A DNA stretch of 64,000 bases, taken from Chromatiaceae bacterium (GTDB taxonomy: Bacteria; Pseudomonadota; Gammaproteobacteria; Chromatiales; Chromatiaceae). How positions within the stretch are numbered: the stretch's first letter is position 1; each line of letters begins with the position of its first letter. The notes beneath the pieces were generated by a model. The model was not told the DNA's origin, made no database searches, and worked only from the letters and a program-made list of their open reading frames with translations. Position numbers and translations under genes: made by a program. This document shows, in pieces, positions 37,135 through 47,100 of the stretch. The stretch covers positions 114,501 through 178,500 of the forward strand of contig JACKMX010000006.1 in NCBI GenBank assembly GCA_024235175.1. The letters run 5' to 3'.

Positions 37135-37337
37135 TAATAATGCGGCGGCGGAGGCTCCGCCTCACGCCCGCCGGGCTCTATCTGCATCAGCTCTATGACT
37201 TGCTGCTGAACAAGATCCAGCTTCGTCGTCAACGCCGCAATCTCACGCTGCTGCCTGGCGAGCACGTCGGACAGCTCCAGAATGGTATTCTCCTGAAACG
37301 CGAGCCTGGTCTGTAATTCAACGATCTGTTTGTCCAT
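37134..37337 (-). CDS. slyX: SlyX family protein
   Basis: A 67-residue coiled-coil protein. The heptad-rich body (ELQTRLAFQENTILELSDVL) and the proline-rich C-terminus ending PPPPHY are diagnostic of SlyX, whose function is unknown. ATG at 37337 is the family start. It begins 28 bases after the stop of the upstream BASS transporter gene, so the two are probably one unit. Confidence 0.9.
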   Translation of the reverse strand: MDKQIVELQTRLAFQENTILELSDVLARQQREIAALTTKLDLVQQQVIELMQIEPGGREAEPPPPHY

Positions 37338-37365
37338 AACGGTAAATTTGATACCGAAACCTGCT

Positions 37366-38232
37366 TTACCGCGAGAAGAGAAAACTGCTGGCCGTTTCCC
37401 TATTGGCAAGAATGAAGGCTGCAGCGCTGATATTCATCACCAGTGCATAGATGATACTCGGAATCACCATGGTGCTGTTGGCCAGCAGCGTACCTGCCAC
37501 GAAAATCCCCATGGCTGCATTCTGCAATCCACACTCCAGGCCTATGGCTATTGCCTGCCGGCGCTCCAGACCGAGAAGCCTGGCTCCGGCGAGAGCTGAG
37601 GCGATAGTGGCAATATTCAGCACAATGACGACGGGACCTGCCTCGATAAAAAATTCACTAATGCTGCCCCACTGTCCCATAAACGTGGCCGCAACGACCA
37701 GAATAAACAGGAATACAGCAACTTTTCTTGCGGCTGGCTCTATCCGTACCGCCCATTCCCGTCGAAAATGACGTAATGACATGCCCATCATCAGGGGCAG
37801 TGTGGAGATCAGGAATACACCACCGATCATAGACCCGATAGGCAACGCCAGGGTGTCGGTGCTGCCTGCATACCAAGCCATCCCAAGGTTCACCACAAGC
37901 GGGATGGTTATGACTCCGGCAAGGCTGGTTACCGCGGTCAGAGAGACCGAGAGCGCACTGTCCCCACCGGCAATTTGGGTCAAAAGATTCGATGTGATTC
38001 CTCCGGGACAGGCTGCCAGAATGATCAGTCCAACCGCAAGATTGGGCTCCAGAGAAAACAGGGAGACCAGGCTGAACGCGATCAACGGCAGTATCAACAT
38101 CTGGCTCAGAAGACCGAATCCCATGGCGAGGGGATGTACGACAACACGTCTGAAATCGTCCAGCACCAGGGAAAGTCCCATGGAGAACATGATAAACGCC
38201 AGTGAAAGGGGCAACAGGAGTTTAAGCGTCAT
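37366..38232 (-). CDS. Bile acid:sodium symporter (BASS) family transporter
   Basis: A 288-residue inner-membrane protein with nine or ten predicted helices. The sodium-site segments AACPGGITSNLLTQIAGGD and GLECGLQNAAMG are characteristic of the SBF/BASS family. Bacterial members move organic anions such as pantoate or other carboxylates; the substrate here is unknown. Probably co-transcribed with slyX. Confidence 0.88.
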   Translation of the reverse strand: MTLKLLLPLSLAFIMFSMGLSLVLDDFRRVVVHPLAMGFGLLSQMLILPLIAFSLVSLFSLEPNLAVGLIILAACPGGITSNLLTQIAGGDSALSVSLTAVTSLAGVITIPLVVNLGMAWYAGSTDTLALPIGSMIGGVFLISTLPLMMGMSLRHFRREWAVRIEPAARKVAVFLFILVVAATFMGQWGSISEFFIEAGPVVIVLNIATIASALAGARLLGLERRQAIAIGLECGLQNAAMGIFVAGTLLANSTMVIPSIIYALVMNISAAAFILANRETASSFLFSR

Positions 38233-38300
38233 AATCTGGCGACCAAGTTATTTCGAACACGGGCATTTTAACCTATCCGAGCAATCGATAGAGATATAAA

Positions 38301-38517
38301 ACCATTGGGTAACTACTCATTCGGTCCATGTTTAATCCATTACGGATAGATCGGTAGTTTCAAAAGAGGGCCAAGGGGCGAGGATCAATAGGAGCTACGA
38401 TCGGTGTTTCCTAGGCCCTTGGCCCTCAGCCCTTACAGCCTGTTATCGCATTGTGCTATCACTAATCCGACGCACCCATCTTATAACCCATAGGGTATGA
38501 GTAGTTACACCATTGGT
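38301..38517. mobile_element. MITE-like element with imperfect terminal inverted repeats
   Basis: The region between the BASS gene and zapE has no coding potential but is bounded by inverted repeats: 38301-38320 (ACCATTGGGTAACTACTCAT) and 38497-38517, whose complement differs by one mismatch and one inserted base. Inside is a second dyad GAGGGCCAAGGGGC (38366-38379) and GCCCTTGGCCCTC (38415-38427). No clear target duplication flanks it. It may be a non-autonomous element or a dispersed structured repeat. Confidence 0.5.
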
Positions 38518-38530
38518 ATGTGCACACCAA

Positions 38531-39622
38531 TCAGGGTTTGTGCGGACTGGCCAGATATTCGGTGGATTGCATCTCCTGCAAGCGGCTTATCGCCCGATTG
38601 AATTCGAATGCGAGCCGCTTACCGGTATATAGATGCTCCGGTGCTTTATCGGCGCTGATGATGAGTTTGACCCGGCGATCATAAAATTCGTCCAGCAGAT
38701 AGAGAAAGCGGCGAACAGCGTCATCCTGAGCCGGAGAAAGGGAGGGGATACCGGAGATCATAACGCTATGGAAACAGCGGGCAATCTCCAGATAGTCTGC
38801 CTGACTGCGGGGCGGTCCGCAGATGACATCAAAATCAAACCAGACCAGATCATCGGCAATCTGCACGACCGGTACGTCCCGCTGAAAAAGTTTGATACTC
38901 CCCCCGATACGGGCCTTTTCCGGCGCCAGGCGCTGAAACTCCTCCCGCATGATAAGATCACTCTCACGGCCAAGGGGAGTGTGGTAAACCTTGGCTTTTT
39001 GCAGGTAACGCAGCCGGTAGTCCAGGTTGCCCCGGAGTTCAATCACCTGGGTGTGCAACTTCAAGAGTTCGATTGCCGGCAGAAAACTTGCCCGCTGAAT
39101 ACCTCCCAGATAGAGATTGTCGGGTTGGGTATTGGAAGTGGTGACCAGCGTTACACCACGCTGAAACAGCGCTTTTAGCAGCTGTGCCAGAATCATCGCA
39201 TCGCCGATATCCGTGACGATAAACTCGTCAAGGCAGAGTACCCTTATATTCCGTGCCAACCCTTCGGCAATCCGGTCGAGAGGATCAACCTGGCTTCTTA
39301 GACCAGCCAGGCCTTCATGTATCTCCTGCATCAACCGATGGAAATGTATCCGCCGTTTCTGCGCCAAAGGAAGCGAATTGTAGAAGAGGTCAACCAACCA
39401 GGTTTTACCGCGGCCGACGCTCCCCCAGATATAGAGTCCGCCGGGAGCCTGAGCATCAATCTTCGAGCGACCTGTCAAACGTTTAATCAGACCTGCCTTC
39501 GGACGAGGCTCCAGCAGTTTCAAATGAAGCGCATCCAGCAGCCCCACAATCTCTGCCTGGGCTGGATCCGGTTCCAATACGCCGGCATCGATAAGGGCCT
39601 GATATTCGGCTTGCGGGGTCAT
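38531..39622 (-). CDS. zapE: Cell division protein ZapE (AFG1-family ATPase)
   Basis: A 363-residue AAA ATPase of the AFG1/YhcM family, associated with the Z-ring in E. coli, particularly under low oxygen. Walker A is WGSVGRGKTWL (66-76), Walker B VLCLDEFIVTD, and sensor-1 LVTTSNTQPDNLY. The length agrees with E. coli ZapE. No operon partner is apparent. Confidence 0.93.
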   Translation of the reverse strand: MTPQAEYQALIDAGVLEPDPAQAEIVGLLDALHLKLLEPRPKAGLIKRLTGRSKIDAQAPGGLYIWGSVGRGKTWLVDLFYNSLPLAQKRRIHFHRLMQEIHEGLAGLRSQVDPLDRIAEGLARNIRVLCLDEFIVTDIGDAMILAQLLKALFQRGVTLVTTSNTQPDNLYLGGIQRASFLPAIELLKLHTQVIELRGNLDYRLRYLQKAKVYHTPLGRESDLIMREEFQRLAPEKARIGGSIKLFQRDVPVVQIADDLVWFDFDVICGPPRSQADYLEIARCFHSVMISGIPSLSPAQDDAVRRFLYLLDEFYDRRVKLIISADKAPEHLYTGKRLAFEFNRAISRLQEMQSTEYLASPHKP

Positions 39623-39693
39623 CCGGAAATCGCCTGGTGATAGTTTTCAGGAGTTGGGCAGACTGCCACAGTTTACAGCTGCGTTATATGACG

Positions 39694-39736
39694 GAACCTG
39701 CTGAACATGTGTGAGGAGAGAGTTCACACCAGGTTC
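39694..39736 (-). terminator. Hairpin at the end of the kinase-regulator-arsR operon
   Basis: Nested arms GAACCTG/CAGGTTC (39694-39700, 39730-39736) and GTGTGA/TCACAC (39709-39714, 39724-39729). It starts 14 bases after the arsR-type gene's stop on minus. It lacks a T-run on that strand, so factor-independent termination is uncertain. Confidence 0.4.
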
Positions 39737-39750
39737 GCTATCTTCTCATC

Positions 39751-40083
39751 TCAATGCGGAAAACGGTCATCCAGATTAGCGGGGCAGAGCACATTGCGCA
39801 TGGTACCGATCAGTGCCAGCAGCTGATTATTGCGTATCCGGTAGTAGATGCGGTTCGCCTCCTTTCGAGAAACCACGATATTTTTGTTCCGAAGCTGCTC
39901 CAGATGCTGCGAAATATTGCTTTGAGAGGTACCTGTCCGGTCAACGATCTCACCAACGGAAAGCTCCGCATCGCCCAATGAGCAGAGGATCTTCCAGCGC
40001 AAAGGATGCGCCATGGCCTTGAGGGCATTGGCGGTGAGCACCGTATCTTCATTCGGTGTCGTTTGATCGCTGGGTTCAGTCAT
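39751..40083 (-). CDS. ArsR-family regulator with BigR/SqrR-type cysteine pair
   Basis: A 110-residue winged-helix repressor. Residues 18-30 (ANALKAMAHPLRW) and the recognition helix SQSNISQHLEQLR (53-65) are typical. Only two cysteines are present, C34 (KILCSL) and C100 (RNVLCPANL), 66 residues apart. BigR, SqrR and YgaV, which sense persulfides and related reactive sulfur through a disulfide/polysulfide link, have cysteines at the same two places and the same spacing. The alpha-3 metal motif of ArsR/SmtB (CVC) is absent. The gene overlaps the upstream response-regulator gene by 8 bases, with GGAG inside that gene. Sulfur sensing is inferred, not shown. Confidence 0.85.
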   Translation of the reverse strand: MTEPSDQTTPNEDTVLTANALKAMAHPLRWKILCSLGDAELSVGEIVDRTGTSQSNISQHLEQLRNKNIVVSRKEANRIYYRIRNNQLLALIGTMRNVLCPANLDDRFPH

Positions 40084-40978
40084 CTCTTACTCCTTCTTGC
40101 AGTGGATCTGTTTCCGCGGTTGGCGCACCAATATCTTCCGGGTCACGCTCGCGGATATATCCGGTCATATCCTTCGCAATACAGATGATGTCCGTAATCA
40201 TGTCCGATGGATCCTTCACCGCTGTACGCGAGAACAGAATCGGCACCCTGCGGCCATCCCGGGCTATGAAACGCGCATCAATTTTACTCAGTGCTCCAAC
40301 CCGGATCAAAGCCTCGAGCCATATTCCCATGAATGCACCGGCCTGCTCATCCTCCTCTTCTTCGAAAACATCCCCGATCGAGAGCGATTTCAGCGAAGCT
40401 TCCGAGTATCCGAGCATCTGGCAGGCTGCTGGATTTGCCCGTGTTATCCGGCCTTCCGGATCCAGCAACAAGAGCGCTTCACCCATGTTGTCGATAATAT
40501 TTTCCAGATGTGTTTTGGCCTGGAAAAGTTCCGCCGTGCGCTCGGCAACCTTCTGTTCCAGCACCAGATTCATCTCCCGTTCCTTCTGGATAAGCCGAAA
40601 ATAGGTGCTTATTTTGTTGATCAACAGATTATCGTCGATCGGTTTCAGCAGATAATCGACTGCGCCCACTTCGTAGCCTTTGTGCTGAAACTCTTCGGAC
40701 TTGAATGCTGCGGTCAGGAAAATGATGGGAATACCTCTGGTTTTCTTTCTGACCTTGAGCATACTGGCTGTCTGAAAACCATCCATTTCCGGCATCTGGA
40801 TGTCCAGGATGATGAGGTCGATAGCGGGGGTATTCAATGCGATATCCAGCGCCTGTTGGCCGGATGTTGCTTCCAGAATCTCAACATCCATATGTTGCCG
40901 GATGAGGGAGCGCAGTGTAAACAGGTTGTGTTCATGATCGTCGACGATCAGAAGTTTGAAGCCCGAATATCGATTCAT
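40076..40978 (-). CDS. Response regulator with PAS output domain
   Basis: A 300-residue protein with an N-terminal receiver domain (acidic pair D13-D14, phosphorylation site D59 in ILDIQMPEMDG, lysine in LLKPID). A short coiled coil (about 122-160) leads to a PAS domain (about 160-270; GRITRANPAACQMLGYSEASL). There is no DNA-binding, GGDEF or EAL domain, so the output is likely protein-protein. Three bases separate it from the upstream hybrid kinase, and it overlaps the ArsR-type gene. Confidence 0.9.
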   Translation of the reverse strand: MNRYSGFKLLIVDDHEHNLFTLRSLIRQHMDVEILEATSGQQALDIALNTPAIDLIILDIQMPEMDGFQTASMLKVRKKTRGIPIIFLTAAFKSEEFQHKGYEVGAVDYLLKPIDDNLLINKISTYFRLIQKEREMNLVLEQKVAERTAELFQAKTHLENIIDNMGEALLLLDPEGRITRANPAACQMLGYSEASLKSLSIGDVFEEEEDEQAGAFMGIWLEALIRVGALSKIDARFIARDGRRVPILFSRTAVKDPSDMITDIICIAKDMTGYIRERDPEDIGAPTAETDPLQEGVRDD

Positions 40979-40981
40979 AGC

Positions 40982-43315
40982 TTAAATGACATACTGCTCA
41001 ATGATTTTTTTCAACACTTCCGCAACCACCGGCTTGGTTATGAAATCGTTTGCGCCTGCTGCCAGACATCTCTCCCTGTCAGAAGCGTCGGCCTTGGCTG
41101 TCAGTGCAATTATCGCCAGATTACGGAACTGTTCATGCTCCCGAATCTGTTTGATCGTATCATAGCCATCCAGCTTAGGCATCATGATGTCCATCAGAAC
41201 CAGAGCAAATTCATCATCTTCCTGAAGCACCTCCAGCGCCTCGACACCGTCACCTGCCGCGGTGACCTCCAGACCCCAGGATTCGAGTGTTGGGGTCAGA
41301 TTAAGCAGATCACGAATATCGTCGTCAACCAGCAGAACTCGTTTACCGGCGATGCGGCTCTCCATTAGCGTATTTGCCGATTCACTCGGCTCGCGAATGA
41401 TCTCAACCGCGTGCTCGCTCTCTTCCCAGATCTCCACCAGGCTCCCTTCTCCATTGTGAACTTCAATCGATGGCGGAAGATAGAGCGAAAAGGTCGACCC
41501 GCTGCCTTCACGGCTTTGCAGCCTGATCTCCCCACCGAGCAGGTGGCAGAGTTGCTGGCTGATGGTCAGACCAAGACCGGTGCCGCCATATCGCCGGCTG
41601 GTGGAACCGTCCGCCTGCTTGAAAGCCTCAAATATATGAGCGTGTTTGTTCTCCGCAATTCCGATGCCGCTGTCGGCAACACTGATACACACGGCAAAAC
41701 CTGAATCCGCTTCCTGTTCCACCCCTTTGAGCTGCAGCACGACCGATCCCTCATTGGTAAATTTAAGCGCATTAGAGAGAAAATTTTTCAGAATCTGGCG
41801 TACTTTGTCCGGATCGGTATCGATCGACCTGGGCGACCGATCGTCGATTTCGAGCATCAGCGGCAGAGACTTTGCCTGAAACTGAGGCCCCACCAGTTCC
41901 ACCAGCGACTCCAGCAGTGTCGGCAGATTGACCTGTTGCAGATTGATTGTGGCGCGCCTCGCCTCGATTCGGGAAAGATCCAAAATATTATCGATCAGGG
42001 CCTGCAGATCGGAACCCGCTTCATGGATGACTCGCGCCTGCTGTATCTGCTCCGGCGTGAGCCCTGTTTTGCTCTCCGCGAGCAGTTTTGACAGCAGCAG
42101 AATCGAATTGAGGGGTGTACGCAGTTCGTGACTGACGTTTGCCAGAAACTGGGATTTGTAGCGGTTCGACTCTTCCAGTTGTTCGGCGTGCAACCGCAGG
42201 TTGCGGATGTTCTTTCCATGTTCCGTGGCCAGCAACGACAGGTTCTCACCCAGTTTCTGCAACTCCCGGGGCCCGCCCCAATTAAATGCAATGTGGTGTT
42301 TGTCCTCCAGCACCTGCTGAACCCCGTCGATCAATTCATGGCTGACCTGGTCCGCGCGCGATGCCACCCAACGTGCAACAAACCATACCACCACGGAAAG
42401 AACGAATACGACCGTCATTACACGCATCGTCAGTGCGTTGCGGAACTCCGAAATGGGCGAAGGATCCACCGACCGTCCAACCCAGAGAGGACCGGATTGT
42501 TCTGTCAGGAACATCGGGATCCACATGATCTGGCTTCTCGGTCCCTTCCAGAGCGCAGGTTTTCCGTTTTCGAATATCGCATCCAGACCGGAAAAGCGGT
42601 CGAAAGCACTTCCGCCCGGCGAGTCGCTTGTTACCTGTTCCAGAAAATTTCCGTTGGAGTGTACCCATAGCGTATTGCTGTAGTAGCGTGCGATGCCGCC
42701 AACGTCTATGTTGATCATAACCGCACCGATAACCGACCTGTCCTCCGGTGCACTTATGGCGCTGATCAGACGCAGCGTCATCAGCGTTCTCGGGTCATTT
42801 GCAGCGGCGGACTGATTGAGGCTGATGGGGCTGACCAGTACTGTACCTGGACTGCCTTTCAGTGCAGCTTGAATGAAGTTTGGATTGGGCGCTTCCGGAG
42901 GGGTCAGCGTAGGGTGCCACTGCTGCGTTTCACGTTCCCGGTCAAGCCAGAACCTTTCATGCCCATTCTGATCGAGAAATACGATTTGAATGATATCCAG
43001 CTGGTCCCACAGAATCTGGTTTATCCATTGCGTATAGCGGGTACGAGCCTGGTCGATAGCCTCCTCATCCTGATTGCTGCCATCCAGAACGCTGCCCGGC
43101 TCAGGCAGTTTGGCCAGCAGCTTAACCATCTCCTCGCGCGATGCAAGATGCTGGTCCAGATCGCGAAAATCCGCCCGCAGGTTCTGTAAATGCGCTTTGT
43201 GGTAAAACAGCTCCATGCGCCCGAGAACCAGCGGCAGATTCAGTGCAACAGCGGTTAGCAGCGGGGTCAGCGCAAACAGTAGAAAAAACAGCAGTAACTG
43301 GGTGCGCAGCTTCAC
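40982..43315 (-). CDS. Hybrid sensor histidine kinase/response regulator
   Basis: A 777-residue inner-membrane kinase. Helices at 7-30 and 297-315 enclose a periplasmic sensor domain of about 265 residues that resembles a Cache fold (FLDQNGHERFWLDRE). A HAMP-like linker and coiled coil follow, then HisKA with phosphorylated H396 (FLANVSHELRTPL), HATPase (DSGIGI, GGTGLGL), and a C-terminal receiver (LLVDDD near 655, LMDIMMPKLDG). The ligand is unknown. First gene of an operon with a PAS response regulator and an ArsR-type regulator. Confidence 0.92.
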   Translation of the reverse strand: MKLRTQLLLFFLLFALTPLLTAVALNLPLVLGRMELFYHKAHLQNLRADFRDLDQHLASREEMVKLLAKLPEPGSVLDGSNQDEEAIDQARTRYTQWINQILWDQLDIIQIVFLDQNGHERFWLDRERETQQWHPTLTPPEAPNPNFIQAALKGSPGTVLVSPISLNQSAAANDPRTLMTLRLISAISAPEDRSVIGAVMINIDVGGIARYYSNTLWVHSNGNFLEQVTSDSPGGSAFDRFSGLDAIFENGKPALWKGPRSQIMWIPMFLTEQSGPLWVGRSVDPSPISEFRNALTMRVMTVVFVLSVVVWFVARWVASRADQVSHELIDGVQQVLEDKHHIAFNWGGPRELQKLGENLSLLATEHGKNIRNLRLHAEQLEESNRYKSQFLANVSHELRTPLNSILLLSKLLAESKTGLTPEQIQQARVIHEAGSDLQALIDNILDLSRIEARRATINLQQVNLPTLLESLVELVGPQFQAKSLPLMLEIDDRSPRSIDTDPDKVRQILKNFLSNALKFTNEGSVVLQLKGVEQEADSGFAVCISVADSGIGIAENKHAHIFEAFKQADGSTSRRYGGTGLGLTISQQLCHLLGGEIRLQSREGSGSTFSLYLPPSIEVHNGEGSLVEIWEESEHAVEIIREPSESANTLMESRIAGKRVLLVDDDIRDLLNLTPTLESWGLEVTAAGDGVEALEVLQEDDEFALVLMDIMMPKLDGYDTIKQIREHEQFRNLAIIALTAKADASDRERCLAAGANDFITKPVVAEVLKKIIEQYVI

Positions 43316-43491
43316 GGCATTTTGGGAGCTAACCCGAAGATTTTAAATTTGCGCCGATGTCGCGCAGTATATTGGTTTCACAAGGAAATTTCCGAAGGAG
43401 TGACGTATCAGTGACTACGGCCGACTGAGGAAATGTTTTTTGTGGAATCAAGAGACAAGCGAGATCAAGCATAATTTATGGAAGATTCGGT

Positions 43492-43956
43492 CTATAGCGC
43501 TTTCACCAACTCCAGCACATGAGCCGCATGCGCCTTGGGTTTAACGTCGTAAAGCGAGTGGCGTATTATCCCATTTTTATCGATTATGAATGTTGAGCGC
43601 AGAATCCCCATTCTCTTCTCTCCGTGCGCCTCCTTCTCCCGCCACACACCGTATGCCTCGCAGACTGCACCCTCGGTATCAGATAGCAATTGAATCGTGA
43701 GGCCGTGTTTATCCCTGAAATCCCCGTGGCTGAGGCAGTTGTCCCTGCTCACACCCAGGATTTCTGTGTCCGCTTTTCGAAACTCCTCCAGCAGATCCGA
43801 GAAATCTATTGCCTCCATGGTACACCCTGGCGTGTCATCCTTCGGATAGAAATAGATCACCAGATTCGATTTCCCGAATAATTCTGACGATTGAAGCATC
43901 TCCAGATCTGCACTGGGCAGTTCAAATTCTGGTGCCGGATCTCCGGGTTTAAGCAT
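43492..43956 (-). CDS. bcp: Thioredoxin-dependent thiol peroxidase (Bcp/PrxQ)
   Basis: A 154-residue peroxiredoxin reducing hydroperoxides. The peroxidatic C45 is in YPKDDTPGCTMEA. The usual resolving cysteine five residues later is replaced by isoleucine (I50), so this is either a one-cysteine enzyme or uses C84 or C109 (in SRDNCLS and GAVCEAYG). The catalytic threonine and arginine (GILRSTFIID) remain. An AAGGAG lies upstream of ATG at 43956. Monocistronic. Confidence 0.92.
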   Translation of the reverse strand: MLKPGDPAPEFELPSADLEMLQSSELFGKSNLVIYFYPKDDTPGCTMEAIDFSDLLEEFRKADTEILGVSRDNCLSHGDFRDKHGLTIQLLSDTEGAVCEAYGVWREKEAHGEKRMGILRSTFIIDKNGIIRHSLYDVKPKAHAAHVLELVKAL

Positions 43957-44146
43957 AGATTCTCCTTTGGCAGGCTTGATTGTCAGTGTGAAATCTATTG
44001 CCCATCATGGCATTCGTCAACTGTCAATAAAGCATAGCCGGCGCAAGAGTATAAGAGTAAGTGGCAAAGAGGAGCCTGGCGGGATGCAATCACCAGCCGT
44101 TTAAACCCTTACCCCGCCCTATTTTCCGGCAAGCTTTCCGTGAACG

Positions 44147-47100
44147 CTATTCAGGCTCATAGGCCAGATTGGGTGCCAGCCAGCGCTCGGTCAGGGCCAA
44201 ATCCATCGTTTTACGTCCAGCGTAATCCACAACCTGATCGCGACCCACCTTCCCGACCGCAAAATAGCGCGACTGAGGGTGGCTGAAGTAGAGGCCGCTG
44301 ACCGATGCGGTAGGAACCATTGCCATCGATTCCGTCAGCCATATCCCGGTATTCTGTTTGGCATCCAGCAACTCCCACAGCACTGTTTTCTCACTGTGAT
44401 CCGGGCAGGCGGGATAACCGAGCGCCGGCCGGATACCTTGATAGGCTTCCGCGATCAGCTGCTCGTAATCCAGAATCTCATCCGCAGCATACCCCCAGCA
44501 GTGGAGGCGGACCTGCCGGTGCAGCCATTCGGCCAACGCCTCGGCAAGGCGGTCCGCAACCGCTTTCAGCATGATTGCGTTGTAGTCGTCATGGTCGGCT
44601 TCAAAAGCGCTTACCCGGGCATCGATGCCAGTGCCTGCGGTACAGGCAAACGCACCCAGGTAATCGACCCGGCCGCTTTGCACGGGGGCGATGAAATCCG
44701 CCAGACACTCGTTGTATTTCCCTTCAGGCTGCTTGCCCTGTTTACGCAGGAAGTGAAACCTGGCAAGCGTCTGCTGACACGCGCTGTCTGCGTGGACCAG
44801 AATATCATCTCCATCGCTGTTGGCCGGAAACAGGCCGACCACAGCATCCGCCCGCAGCCACCGTTCAGAGACAATGCGTTTCAACATGGCTTCAGCATCG
44901 GCATACAGCCTGCGCGCCTCTTCCCCTTTTACCGCGTCATCCAGAATCCTGGGGAAACGTCCCTTCAGCTCCCATGCATGAAAAAAGAATGTCCAGTCGA
45001 TATACGGGATGATCTGCGCCAGGGGGATGTCGTTAAACCTGACCAGTACTCCGGCACCTTTATGCGCGATGTGGGTCGGGAGAAGCTGTAAACCTGAACC
45101 AGACGCCGCATCAGGCGCATCCCAGCTTAATGCATTGGGCTTCGGCCCCCGGTAGTTTTGCCAATCGATCGGGCTTGGATTCGCCCTGGCCTGCTCCAGC
45201 GATACAATATTTCGGTCGATCTGCTGATCGGCATGGCGCAATCTTGCCGCCTCATAGGTACTCTTGATGGCTTGTACATAGTTGTCCCGCTCTTTGGAGA
45301 GCAGGCTGCTGGCGACACCGACAGCACGCGAGGCATCGGGTACATAAACCACCGGACCGCTGTAGCTTGGGTCGATCTTTACCGCGGTATGCATCTGAGA
45401 GGTGGTGGCTCCGCCGATCATCAGCGGAATGCGCAGTTCCAGCCGCTCCAGCTCTCTGGCCATGTGCACCATTTCATCCAATGACGGAGTGATCAGACCT
45501 GAGAGTCCGATGATGTCGACACTCTGTTCCCGCGCCTGTTGGATAATGGTATCCGCCGGTACCATGACGCCAAGATCGATCACCCGGTAGTTGTTGCATT
45601 GAAGCACAACGCCCACGATGTTTTTGCCGATATCGTGTACGTCCCCTTTCACCGTGGCCATCAGGATTTTGCCTTGAGCCGCTGTGTTCGCCGATTTTTC
45701 GGCCTGAATAAAAGGCTCCAGATACGCTACCGATTTTTTCATGACGCGCGCGGATTTCACTACCTGTGGCAGAAACATCTTGCCATCACCGAATAATTGA
45801 CCGACCACATTCATGCCATCCATAAGTTGGCCTTCGATCACCTCGATGCTGCTGCCGGCCTGCTGTCGTGCCTCCTCTGTGTCCGCTTCGATGAATTCGG
45901 TAATGCCTTTAACCAGAGCATGTTCGAGCCGTTTCCCCACCGGCCATTCCCGCCAGGCCAAATCCTCTTTTCTGGCAGCACCGCCAGCGCCGTCACCCCG
46001 GTACTGTTCGGCAATTTCCAGCAGCCGTTCGGTGGCATCCTCGCGACGGTTTAGAATCACATCCTCGACCCGTTCGCGTAACTCTTCCGGCAGCTCGTCG
46101 TAGATCGCCAACTGGCCCGCGTTGACTATGCCCATGCTGAGTCCGGCCTTGATCGCATGGTAGAGAAAAACCGCGTGGATAGCCTCACGCACCAGATTGT
46201 TGCCACGGAAGGAGAAGGAGACATTGGAGATGCCGCCCGAGATCAACGCATGGGGCAAAGTGCGGGTGATTTCGCGGCAAGCCTCAATGTATGCCACGCC
46301 ATAGTCGTTGTGCTCCTCGATGCCGGTAGCCACCGCGAACACATTTGGATCGAAGATAATATCTTCCGCCGGAAAACCGACCTGCCCGGTAAGAATACGG
46401 TAGGCTCTGGCGCAGATGGCAACTTTACGCTCCAGAGTATCCGCCTGACCCTCCTCGTCAAAAGCCATCACAACGGTCGCGGCGCCGAAGCGGCGGATCA
46501 GCTTCGCCTGCTCGATAAATTTCTCTTCCCCCTCCTTGAGTGAGATGGAGTTGACCACCCCCTTGCCCTGGATGCACTTGAGGCCCGCCTGCAGGATCTC
46601 CCATTTGGACGAATCGATCATAACGGGCACCCGGCAGATATCGGGCTCAGAGGCGATCAGGTTGAGCAGACGGACCATAGCCTGGGCGGAATCCAGCATG
46701 CCCTCATCCATGTTGATGTCTATTATCTGGGCGCCATCCTCCACCTGCTGGCGGCAGATATCCAACGCCTGTTCATAGCTCCCCTCCAGAATCAGGCGTT
46801 TGAATTTGGCGGAGCCGGTTACGTTGGCGCGCTCGCCGACATTCACGAACAGGCTCTCCGGCCCGATATTCCGGGGCTCTAGGCCAGACAACCGGCAGTG
46901 GGGGGCTATCTCCGGAATCTGTCTGGGGCTGATCTTCGTGACCACCCCCGCAATCGCGCGGATATGATCCGGAGTGGTGCCGCAACAACCACCCACAATA
47001 TTGAGGAATCCGCTCTCTGCCCACTCCGCGATATGTTTCGCCATCTCCTTCGGCCCAAGATCGTACTGGCCGAATTCGTTGGGAAGTCCGGCATTGGGAT

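Noticed and set aside
40097..41368. Long plus-strand open frame of 423 codons
   Set aside because: Antisense to the response regulator and kinase; no ribosome-binding site or recognisable motif.
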